Shown one piece after another: positions 1-8,093 of a DNA stretch of 64,000 bases (its first letter is position 1; each line of letters begins with the position of its first letter). A program made the translations under genes and the position numbers. The notes under the pieces are model-generated. The model was not told where the DNA came from and made no database searches. It was given only the letters and a program-made list of their open reading frames with translations. Origin of the DNA: Daldinia sp. FL1419. Its lineage: Eukaryota > Ascomycota > Sordariomycetes > Xylariales > Hypoxylaceae. The stretch is from assembly GCA_025201765.1 (NCBI GenBank), contig MU623364.1, positions 186,001 to 250,000 on the forward strand, in the 5' to 3' direction.

Positions 1-2
1 CC

Positions 3-1676
3 CTGCTTACCGTAAATCGGAAGCGCCATATATCACTAGGAGAACCCATCCAGGCCAGTAATCAACAAAACGAAGGTCTAGTTGATAGTTCTTCCAAAGC
101 CCAAGGATCAAAGAGTGCAACGAATTCCACCCACTCTCGCGATACCCCAACGTCTTCTATAGGCCAATCGTCTAAATCAGTATCCAAAACGGCCCCCAAG
201 AAACCGGAAGCATTAAATCCTCGTCTCCTCAAGTCATCACCAGCTAAGCATGATACCCGTTTGAAACTCATTAAGGCTTTACATGAGCAATACGCTCGCT
301 TAAACATCGCGTTGAAGAAGGAAGTCGGTAAAGGAGCATCCAAGTTGGTTCTTTCCGACCAGGAGCTCATCGTGAAAACGCTTGATGACGAACAGGAAGT
401 AGCAGTCAAGAGATTCCAAATATATGCCAATGCTATTAGAAACAAGATTATGATGTACAAGCGCATGACCGTTGCCCAATGGAAAGAGGAAAGGATGCAG
501 GCTACCAAAGATGATAGCGGGCAGAATGAAGGAAATACACCGGCTGCGCCCGAACCTATCGTCACTGGTTTAACACCATCCCAAGAGGTTGATTTCTTGC
601 ATAGACTGGTCTGGCCTCTTGACGGTCTCGAGAAGTATGGCTATGTGGCCTCTGTCCCGTCGGCCGAAGAGATCGAAAAGGCTAAAGAGAGCGTTGATAC
701 TTCCGGCAATGTGGAAGTATGCGACAGATGCACACGAAGATTCCAGGTTTTTCCCGGCCGTAGAGGGGAGGACGGAGCTCTGACGTCTAACGGCTCCTGC
801 ACGTATCATCCAGGCAAGGTTTATTTTACGGAGAGGGGACCTGGAAAATTTGCAAAGGGTCAGAAAAAGTATCGTTGCTGCCACCAGAATGTCGACGATG
901 ATTCAGGTGGATGTACTACATCACCTACTCACGTCTTCAAGACAACAGATCGCAACCGACTCGCAAGCCTACTCAACTTTGCCGAGACTCCTCCGAACCC
1001 GGATGTACCCGCGGATCGAGCCGTGTGCTTCGACTGCGAGATGGGTTATACTGTTTATGGGCTTGAACTTATTAGACTGACGGCGGTATCTTGGCCCAAT
1101 TACGAGTTGTTGTTAGATATCCTTGTCCAGCCGTATGGAGAAGTTCTGGACCTCAATACTCGTTATTCTGGTGTAACTCCCGAGGATATGGTTTCTGCCG
1201 AACGATGGCAGCCAGGGGATGATCATAAGCCGATTGTCACCCCTACAGATTCTAAGAAACCGAAGCTTAAGCTGGTGCCCTCTCCAAAAGTGGCAAGAGA
1301 CCTCCTTTTCCAACTGATTTCCCCCAAGACGCCTCTCATCGGCCATGGTCTTGAGAACGACTTGAATGCCGCCAGAATTATCCACCCCACCTGCATCGAC
1401 TCTGTTCTACTATACCCACACAAGCGTGGCTTGCCACATAGAAACGGCCTTAGGATGTTAATGGAGACTTTATTAAACCAAAAGATTCAGAAGGAAGCCG
1501 ACGAAAATACACCAGAGGGACACGACAGTGCAGAGGATGCTAGAGCTGCCGGCGAGCTGGTTAGATTAAAGGTGCGGGATGAATGGAAGGATCTTAGAAT
1601 GAAGGGCTGGACCCTTAAGGACGGTGAAATTACTCCGCCGGACGAAACATGGACGGTGGTTGGAGCAAAGAAGTAA
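3..1676 (+). CDS. REX3: RNA exonuclease 3 (REX3-like), 5'-partial
   Basis: DEDDh-type 3'-5' RNA exonuclease of the REX family, which trims RNA 3' ends (RNase MRP RNA, snRNA and others in yeast). The reading frame is open from base 3 without a stop, so the true start lies left of the window; the first in-frame ATG at 261 is internal. About 557 residues are visible. A Ser/Lys-rich N-terminal region precedes a Cys/His cluster (VCDRCTRRF, then CTYHPG, YRCCHQ) that resembles a zinc-binding segment. The exonuclease motifs follow: ExoI CFDCEMGYT near nt 1025, ExoII HGLENDLNAARIIH near nt 1342, and ExoIII HDSAEDARAA near nt 1521 with the diagnostic histidine. No intron is needed in the visible part. 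It converges on phb1. Confidence 0.88.
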   Translation: MLTVNRKRHISLGEPIQASNQQNEGLVDSSSKAQGSKSATNSTHSRDTPTSSIGQSSKSVSKTAPKKPEALNPRLLKSSPAKHDTRLKLIKALHEQYARLNIALKKEVGKGASKLVLSDQELIVKTLDDEQEVAVKRFQIYANAIRNKIMMYKRMTVAQWKEERMQATKDDSGQNEGNTPAAPEPIVTGLTPSQEVDFLHRLVWPLDGLEKYGYVASVPSAEEIEKAKESVDTSGNVEVCDRCTRRFQVFPGRRGEDGALTSNGSCTYHPGKVYFTERGPGKFAKGQKKYRCCHQNVDDDSGGCTTSPTHVFKTTDRNRLASLLNFAETPPNPDVPADRAVCFDCEMGYTVYGLELIRLTAVSWPNYELLLDILVQPYGEVLDLNTRYSGVTPEDMVSAERWQPGDDHKPIVTPTDSKKPKLKLVPSPKVARDLLFQLISPKTPLIGHGLENDLNAARIIHPTCIDSVLLYPHKRGLPHRNGLRMLMETLLNQKIQKEADENTPEGHDSAEDARAAGELVRLKVRDEWKDLRMKGWTLKDGEITPPDETWTVVGAKK

Positions 1677-2020
1677 GTCGTTTGATCAAAGGAGACTACC
1701 TGTATAGAATTTCCGGTTGCTGTATGTAATCGTAGTGCTCTGGGCTGGTAATCGCGCACGGCATTCCCCGGAGGAACTATGGAACTGCGTTCATTATCTG
1801 GGAAGTATTGCTTCACGTCGATAGATTCACCTAGACTAGATATCTAGAGGATGAGCAGTGCACACATGAAGAAAGATTTAATCAACAACGAACTCCGGCT
1901 TTTACTAGTAGTAACACATTATTCGTACCCCAAAGTGGAGAATCGGGCAGTTCATTGCTAATATACACATGGCCCCCCTCCCTTTTTTTTGTTTGGATAT
2001 CTTCTCGTAGTCTTCCCGCT
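1677..2020. other. Convergent 3' intergenic region REX3/phb1
   Basis: 344 bp between two convergent stop codons. Nothing gene-like is visible; a T-rich run at 1981-1992 may belong to a 3' UTR or poly(A) signal. Confidence 0.5.
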
Positions 2021-2962
2021 TTATGCCTTGCCCACCGAAATTAAGAATTGCCCGTTACCACCGCCTTGCTTGCCGCCGCTTGGCAGATACGAGACGTTGG
2101 GATTCGAAGAGAGGGTCTGAGCGATCTCGCGACTAGCCTCGATCTTTCTGATCTGGATGAGGCCGTCGCCGGATTTCGCAATGGCCTTGGAGATGGTGTC
2201 AGCGCTTTCGGCCTCGCCCTCAGCGCGGATGACGTTGGCCTGGCGTTCCTGCTCGGCCTTCTCGACGATGAAGCGGGCGCGCTCGGCATCCTGCTGGGCG
2301 ATCTGCTTCTGCTCGACGGCCTTTGTGAATTCCTTGCCGAAGGTCATGTGGGTGATGGAGACGTCCTCGAGGGCGATGTTGAACTCGGAGGCGCGCTTCA
2401 TGAGGTCCGTCCGGATGCGCTGCGAGACGGCTTCCCGCTGGGTGATTAGTTCCGCGGCGTCGAATTGTGCGACGATGGACTTGAGGACTTCGTTGCCGAT
2501 GGAGGGGAGAACTCGCTCGTCGTAGTCGGTGCCGAGGTTCTGGGGGTTTGTGTTAGTTTTTTTGGTTGGTACTTGTATAGATGATCTTTTTGCGCTTCAC
2601 TACGTTATGTCCCGAGGGGTCCCGGGCAAAGAAGAACACACCTGGTAGATTTTGGGCAAGGACTTGACCTCGGGTCTATGCAACACCCTCAGCGTCAAGC
2701 TGACCATTTGCAAATCCTTACTTCCGGTCGTAGTAGCGATATTCCTAGGCTTGGTGCGAACGTCGAAGATAATACTGCGCTGTAGCCATGGGACCAAGAA
2801 GTGCGTTCCCTCGTTGACGACGGTCTCCTTCACACCCTGCAGTCTGTCGAAGATGACGGCCCTCGAACCGCCGCGAACATCGTATATCGAAGCCTGGAGC
2901 AAGGCGGCGGCGCCGACCGCTGGTACCGCAAGCCGGTATATCTGTCTGAGACCGCTTTCCAT
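2021..2962 (-). CDS. PHB1: Prohibitin-1, mitochondrial inner membrane
   Basis: Prohibitin-1 forms ring complexes with PHB2 in the mitochondrial inner membrane, where it supports protein stability and cristae. The join is complement(2021..2539, 2642..2962), 279 residues, the usual prohibitin length. The 102-bp intron (GTGTGT..AG) is in phase 0 and falls after LPKIYQ; the next exon resumes with NLGTDYDERV. Family landmarks are DVRGGSRAVIFDR, EGTHFLVPW, VRTKPRN, TGSKDLQMVSLTLRVLHRP, and the C-terminal coiled-coil region EKAEQERQANVIRAEGEAES. A hydrophobic N-terminal anchor lies at about residues 9-24. The ATG gives the standard short N-terminus. It is divergent from qcr8. Confidence 0.95.
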
Positions 2963-3423
2963 TTCTGCGAATTCGGGGCGTTTTGTTTGGTGATCCGCTT
3001 GATTCTGAAGCTTCCCCTCGGTCTGGAAGATAGTATTGGATGGAGCTTCCGGCTTGAGAAATCGTTACGCTGCAGCGGATTGGGCGGGAAGAAAGGTGGT
3101 CTGTGCACTAGACTTTTGGAGGGGCATTGCAGATGCCCCACATGATTACTTAATTGGAAGTTTAAAGTTGAATGGACAGATGGATGGGTGGTAATTACAT
3201 AATTAGCTTATCCCAAAAGTCAAGCCACATGGGGCAATGCATCTTGCTAGCTCGACCAATCTCCGAATGTGATTGCCAACAGAATAATAGAATAATTAAT
3301 CGAATCCCGGTTCGGTAACATCTTCAATTTCGACGTCGCGAATTTCACCCCCGAGACTCTCTTCCTCACTTTCGACATACCGCAATTGATCTCTCCGCGT
3401 GTCAATTGATCTCGTGATTCACA
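2963..3423. promoter_or_regulatory. Shared divergent promoter phb1 / qcr8
   Basis: 461 bp separate the ATG of phb1 (minus) from the ATG of qcr8 (plus). Both products belong to the mitochondrial inner membrane, so joint control from this segment is plausible (inference). No specific factor site could be assigned. Confidence 0.5.
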
Positions 3424-4105
3424 ATGCGACCTACTCAAGCTCTTATGGGTGGTGGTGAAGGCCCCATCGGCAAGCATGGAAAGTGAGTTTTTCTCGACAC
3501 CGGCTTGCGTCTTTTTTTTCCTCTGGATTATGGCCTTCGCAGCGAGCTACGCACACTATACTCAAGAAACCTATTACTCACATATATACTAACTCTAACT
3601 ACTATTATAGGTTCCTAGGTGGCTGGGGTAGCTTCGGTAAGTGCACCATATTCGAGTTCAAGCTTGGATCGGTACAAACGTTAGAAGGAGTTGGGATGCA
3701 TCTACGAAGGGGACGAGCAATGCCGTTGGGACAGCGGACAAGCTATTAAAAGCCGACCCAACGTTACGAATCCTACGAATATTAGAACGATATACTGACG
3801 AGGAGGATTACAGGTGGTATGCCGCAAAAGGGAATCATCAGCTACACCCTTAGCGCAAACAGGCAAAACCCTCTCGCCGGTGCCGCGCACGCCGCCGTCT
3901 TCAACACCTGGCGACGATTCAGCGCGCAAGTTCTCTACTTCGCTCCCCCCATGATCTTCTTCTACTACGCCATGTCCTGGGCCACCGACCGGTATGACTT
4001 CTCCCAGAGTTGCACGTGTGGATAGTTTTCCGGGCCAGACTAACGTTATGCAGAAACCACTACCTCAACTCCAAGGCCGGCCGCAAGGAGTTTGCCGAGG
4101 AATAG
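3424..4105 (+). CDS. QCR8: Cytochrome bc1 complex subunit 8 (QCR8)
   Basis: Small subunit of ubiquinol-cytochrome c reductase (complex III) that contacts cytochrome b. The join is 3424..3482, 3611..3636, 3814..3991, 4054..4105, giving 104 residues. Landmarks are FLGGWGSFGG, QKGIISYTLSANRQNPLAG, a hydrophobic segment around QVLYFAPPMIFFYYAMSW, and the conserved end NHYLNSKAGRKEFAEE. Three introns of 128, 177 and 62 bp use GTGAGT, GTAAGT and GTATGA donors; exon 2 is only 26 nt. All phases close (2, 1, 2). The gene is divergent from phb1 and followed in the same direction by a complex I subunit gene. Confidence 0.95.
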
Positions 4106-4720
4106 AAGGGGCCCGTGGATTATAGATGACGGAGGTTAATATGTCGTGTATAGACAAAACCTTGTATACTATACCTACTATCAATAGACTGGAGCGCAAG
4201 AGCTACGAATATCCAAATTTCTTTTTCCTACCATATTCCACGGAAGTTTAAGCCTCGATTCGTAGCTATTAGTTTTTTCGTTCCTACTAGGCAATTCTAC
4301 GTAACTACCTATATATAAGGGCTTGGCCAAGTTAGGATATACAAGGCCGACACGTACGGGTTTCTGTTCAACAGCTGGTGAGGCATGTAATGACTGTAAT
4401 AATGAATGTAGATATTCTAACTGTTATACTACTATACGATATAGTGTATAAATATAGAAGGATACAAGGCTTATTAACTAAGGTTAAGCTATTCCTTCGT
4501 AACTGAATTTTGAAAGTTTCAAAATGGGCTGTCCCGGGAACTTGGAGGTACCTAGGTACATGCGTGAGTGCCGGACCAAGCAGAATTGACGTAAAGTAAT
4601 ATATATCCGGGAATTCCTCGGCAAATCCCTAACCAGAACCATCTCGTCTCGAAATAAGCTCACTTCAACAACCAAGTTGACAAATATCCGAGTAGATCTC
4701 TCCGCTCCTAAACCGCCACA
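4106..4720. other. Intergenic region qcr8 to complex I subunit gene
   Basis: 615 bp with no gene. It is AT-rich around 4360-4470, includes an ACCTAGGTAC motif near 4550, and holds the promoter of the downstream gene. Confidence 0.45.
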
Positions 4721-5489
4721 ATGGCCTCCAAAGCAGTAGCGAAAGCTGCGGGAGGCGTAGTGAGCATCAGCCAAGTATGCAGACCCCCTTAGCCCGTCAG
4801 AAATTACTCACAATTAGCGATTCCAAGACAGGGGCATCTGTTAACATTTGTATTCGTAGAAACAAACTCTCCAGTCCACCGGCATATGGGAGCGCATCCG
4901 GCGCGCCTTCGCCGTCGACCCAAACCGCTCGAATGGTATCCCGCTGAACCCGCACTACCGGAACCCGACGCCCGGCGGCCAGGACCCCTTACTATACGAC
5001 GACCCGGTTACGATCCCGGCGGGTGACATCGCAGACAACCCGTACTGGAAGCGGGACTCGCGGCGCGCGTACCCGAGGCTAAGCTTCGTCACGCAGGGCG
5101 ACGCCGTGGCTCTCTTGACCGTCGGAAGTGCCACTGCGCCCAAGCAGGAACTCATCGGCGAGGCGGGCCAGAAGCAACTCGTCGCTGCTAAGGAGGAGGG
5201 CAAGACGGGCGGTTTGGCGGCGTACTTTGAGAAGAGCAAGGATGCGGCTAGACAGACTCTCTTCGTGAACGGGTTGCCGCCGCTGCCGAGCGGTGAGAGG
5301 AAGCAGAGCGACGGGACTTGGAAGGTGCATGAATACGCGCTGTCTGAGCAATCGTACCCCGAATCGTAAGTCACCCGCCTACCTTTTTAACTATGAATAC
5401 CCTCTCTATGGTGGAATATACGGGATGAGATTGGATGAGAGAATCATGCTAATACGAAATGCAGATACCCTTGCCGGACTTTTAAATAG
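4721..5489 (+). CDS. nuo-21.3: NADH:ubiquinone oxidoreductase 21.3-kDa-type accessory subunit
   Basis: Accessory subunit of respiratory complex I of the fungal 21.3-kDa (NUZM-like) type. The join is 4721..4774, 4860..5365, 5465..5489, 194 residues. Key stretches are STGIWERIRRAFAVDPNRS, NPHYRNPTPGGQDPL, DDPVTIPAGDIADNPYWKRD and NGLPPLPSG. If the last intron is not removed, translation stops at a TAA inside the GTAAGT donor (5367-5369). The alternative exon 3 adds SYPCRTFK, which fits the family end as I remember it, and a good branch site (GCTAATAC) precedes its acceptor. The family name rests on remembered similarity; homology to a complex I accessory subunit is fairly secure, the exact symbol less so. 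Confidence 0.8.
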
Positions 5490-5725
5490 ACTTAGATACG
5501 TCGTGTGCGTTGGAGCAAGTTGTAAATATGAGAAAAGCCAGTTCCTAATATCAGATTCCTCCACGTTTAAGAAGCTCCTTAGAGGTCATGGTGCTTTTGA
5601 AATTAATAGTTTTATCCGAGTTTATATTACAGATCCAACTGTTTTGCTGGTGTGTGCCTAATTCTAGGTGGTGCTATTGTGATGCCGGTGGCTAATCTCC
5701 CCCTTTAATCACCGAATCATCACTA

Positions 5726-6319
5726 CTAAATAGTTCCCATTACCACGTCTGTCCTTTGCGGTATCCTTCCGATGTCCTCGATATTCTCATTCTTTTGGCC
5801 CGGCTGGCGATTCTTGTTTGCTGAGCCTTTGTCACCGGCTCCTTCGCCAAGAGCCCTCTCGATCATCTTGATCCTGGACTGGGCACCCTTTAACCTGCTG
5901 TCGAAATCATTGACCGATTCGTCGTCATTTTTGGTCGATAATGTCCCGGGCTCTAGTATGCCGTATAACATGTTGACGTTCTTTTCTAGCCGCGGGTTGC
6001 TGTTAAGGGGTGGTAGCCTTTTTGATTCAGAGTCCTTCTCATCTTGGGCACTGGATGATGGCCCAGCCTGTTCCACTTGCAGCGAATCACTGTTGGGTGT
6101 AGATGCCTTTCGTTGGCTGGGCAATCGGCTTTGCCAGACTATAGCCTTGCCTTGTAACCGACCCGCTTCTAGGAACTTCTCAAACCCGGTCTTCATACCG
6201 ACGGAGCAGCCCTCGATCCGGCCGGCCTCAGTGCCGTCCTTGTAGCCCTCATCGTAGCCTTCTTTATAATACTGCTCTTCTAGGTTCAAAACATCGTCAA
6301 ATAAATCATCCGTAGACAT
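5726..6319 (-). CDS. LTO1: LTO1 homologue (Yae1/Lto1 complex adaptor)
   Basis: Single-exon gene of 197 residues. The N-terminal half has the Yae1_N/ORAOV1 signature, a run of glycines spaced every four residues (deca-GX3), from about residue 17 to 60: EGYDEGYKDGTEAGRIEG, GMKTGFEKFLEAGRLQG. In yeast, Lto1 with Yae1 recruits the Fe-S protein Rli1/ABCE1 to the cytosolic iron-sulfur targeting machinery, so it links Fe-S assembly to ribosome recycling. The C-terminal half is Ser/Asn-rich and low in recognisable motifs, with LEKNVNMLYGILEPG and a predicted helix near LKGAQSRIKMIERALG. Divergent from NAA10. Confidence 0.85.
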   Translation of the reverse strand: MSTDDLFDDVLNLEEQYYKEGYDEGYKDGTEAGRIEGCSVGMKTGFEKFLEAGRLQGKAIVWQSRLPSQRKASTPNSDSLQVEQAGPSSSAQDEKDSESKRLPPLNSNPRLEKNVNMLYGILEPGTLSTKNDDESVNDFDSRLKGAQSRIKMIERALGEGAGDKGSANKNRQPGQKNENIEDIGRIPQRTDVVMGTI

Positions 6320-6788
6320 ATTCGAAAATCTTCAATCTGCAAATATAGCTTTATACCAATAGGCACGGTTTTCGCTTTGATATCTTTTATTTTCCCGCTA
6401 GTTAATAAAATCCTATTTCGGGTTTAAAGGTTGCAAATCGGAATGGAGGGGCAGATACGGACCACAAACGTGGGGCAGAAAAGTAATCCCGCCAAACTCT
6501 AGGTTAGGTTATTAGCTCTATTATTAGTTATCGATAATAATTACGCTTCGTAGTTGCTTGGTTGTGCAACCTTAGGAGATACAACTTTAGCTCCGCCGTC
6601 ATAAGCTACAGCTCACCTTGCGTTTTTCTCTACATCGCGCTCTGCATAGCAGCTGCCCCGGGTATTAAACAGACCAGCGCCGTAACCTTTTTCTTCTATA
6701 AGATACAAGGGGCGGTGGCATAATACAACTAGGTACCTAATTGCCCGACAAGAAGTTCACAAACACATAATACAGACACAGATACACA
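6320..6788. promoter_or_regulatory. Shared divergent promoter LTO1 / NAA10
   Basis: 469 bp between two divergent ATGs. It carries a TAGGTACCTA motif at about 6730, within 60 bp of the NAA10 start. No other site was assigned. Confidence 0.45.
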
Positions 6789-7563
6789 ATGGATATCAGA
6801 CGTCTCGAACCGCGGGACATCCCGCTAATCCAGCATGCGAACCTGGAAAACCTGCCCGAGAACTACTTTATGAAATACTACCTATACCACGCCCTGTCGT
6901 GGCCTCAGCTCAGCTACGTCGCCGTCGACGTATCGCGGCCCAAGAAGACACCCTACGACTACCCCAAGATCGTGGGCTACGTCCTAGCCAAGATGGAAGA
7001 AGAGCCCACCGACGGCGTCCAGCACGGCCACATTACCTCTCTCTCCGTCATGCGCACCCACCGCCGCCTGGGCATCGCCGAGAAGCTTATGCGACAGAGC
7101 CGTGAGTTTTCTCTTTTCCCCAACCCGTCTCCTACACACCGAGGTATCTATCTACCTATCTATCCAAGAACGCGCGCTAACAACACCGCCCGACGCAGAA
7201 CTCGCCATGGTCGAGACCTTCGGCGCGCAATACGTAAGCCTGCACGTGCGCGTCTCCAACAAAGCCGCAATCCACCTGTACACCAAGACGCTAGGGTTCG
7301 ACCAGGAGAAGACGGAGCCCAAGTACTACGCGGACGGGGAGGACGCGCACTGCATGCGGCTCGACCTGTCCGCGATCCGCGCGCAGATCCGCGACGCGCA
7401 GCTCGACGCCGAAGACGACGCCGAGGCCCCGGATGAGGGCGATCCCGTGGGCGAGGCGGGAAAGGTGGAGGGCAAACCCAAGGAGACGAAGAGGAAGGTC
7501 AAGGTTGGGCGCGCGTTGGGCGTGCAGGCGCTTGTCGAGAAGGATGAGAGCAAGCATTCGTAG
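6789..7563 (+). CDS. NAA10: NatA N-alpha-acetyltransferase catalytic subunit
   Basis: GNAT-family catalytic subunit (Ard1/Naa10) of the ribosome-associated NatA complex, which acetylates protein N-termini after Met removal. The join is 6789..7101, 7199..7563 (97-bp intron, GTGAGT..GCAG, phase 1), 225 residues. MDIRRLEPRDIPLIQHANL, NLPENYFMKYYLYHALSWPQ and HITSLSVMRTHRRLGIAEKL are characteristic; RRLGIA at about residues 92-97 is the acetyl-CoA-binding Q/RxxGxG/A motif. AIHLYTKTLGF follows in exon 2. The C-terminus is an acidic then Lys-rich tail, common in fungal Ard1. Confidence 0.93.
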
Positions 7564-8093
7564 GGCGGGTGTTGTTCTGGATGAGAGAGGTTAAGCTACG
7601 CCGTGAAGAAAGACGGTTGCCCCGAGAGGGGGGGTTCTCTTCGCCGTCGGTGGTCTTGCCGCGTGTGGCATCGGTTGAATAAGTAGCATTTGTCCACCGG
7701 GTCGGAAAAGATCCGGTATAGATTCTCGTTAGGAATCACGGCATGTGTATATATCCTAGAGACGCATCGTGTTTTTCTACGGACAAGAGCACGGACACGG
7801 AGCAGAAAAGAAAAAGAAAGCATTCATGAGATTTGGACTTGCTTGCTTTATGAAAACTTTGTTACTTGAAGGCTGCTCTGCATGAGTGACATATCTGGCC
7901 GTGATCTCCTGTTCATCCCCCTCCCCCCCCTTCTTTTTTTTCTGGGGGTTAACACTATAGCTATAGCTGGGCACTTGCCGGCTCCTTTCATCAATCGTTT
8001 AATTTAATTTTGTATTCCCGAATTCGAATACCCTGTGTCCACTCTTAGGCGTCTTATAATCATCCGTTGCAAACTACCCCTTACGCCATCCCC
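7564..8093. other. Convergent 3' intergenic region
   Basis: 530 bp between NAA10 and the large low-complexity gene, both ending here. Only C- and T-rich runs near 7919-7941; no gene seen. Confidence 0.45.

Noticed and set aside
6899..7436. Arg-rich frames overlapping NAA10
   Set aside because: Out-of-frame shadows of the GC-rich NAA10 exons; the GNAT motifs are in the other frame.
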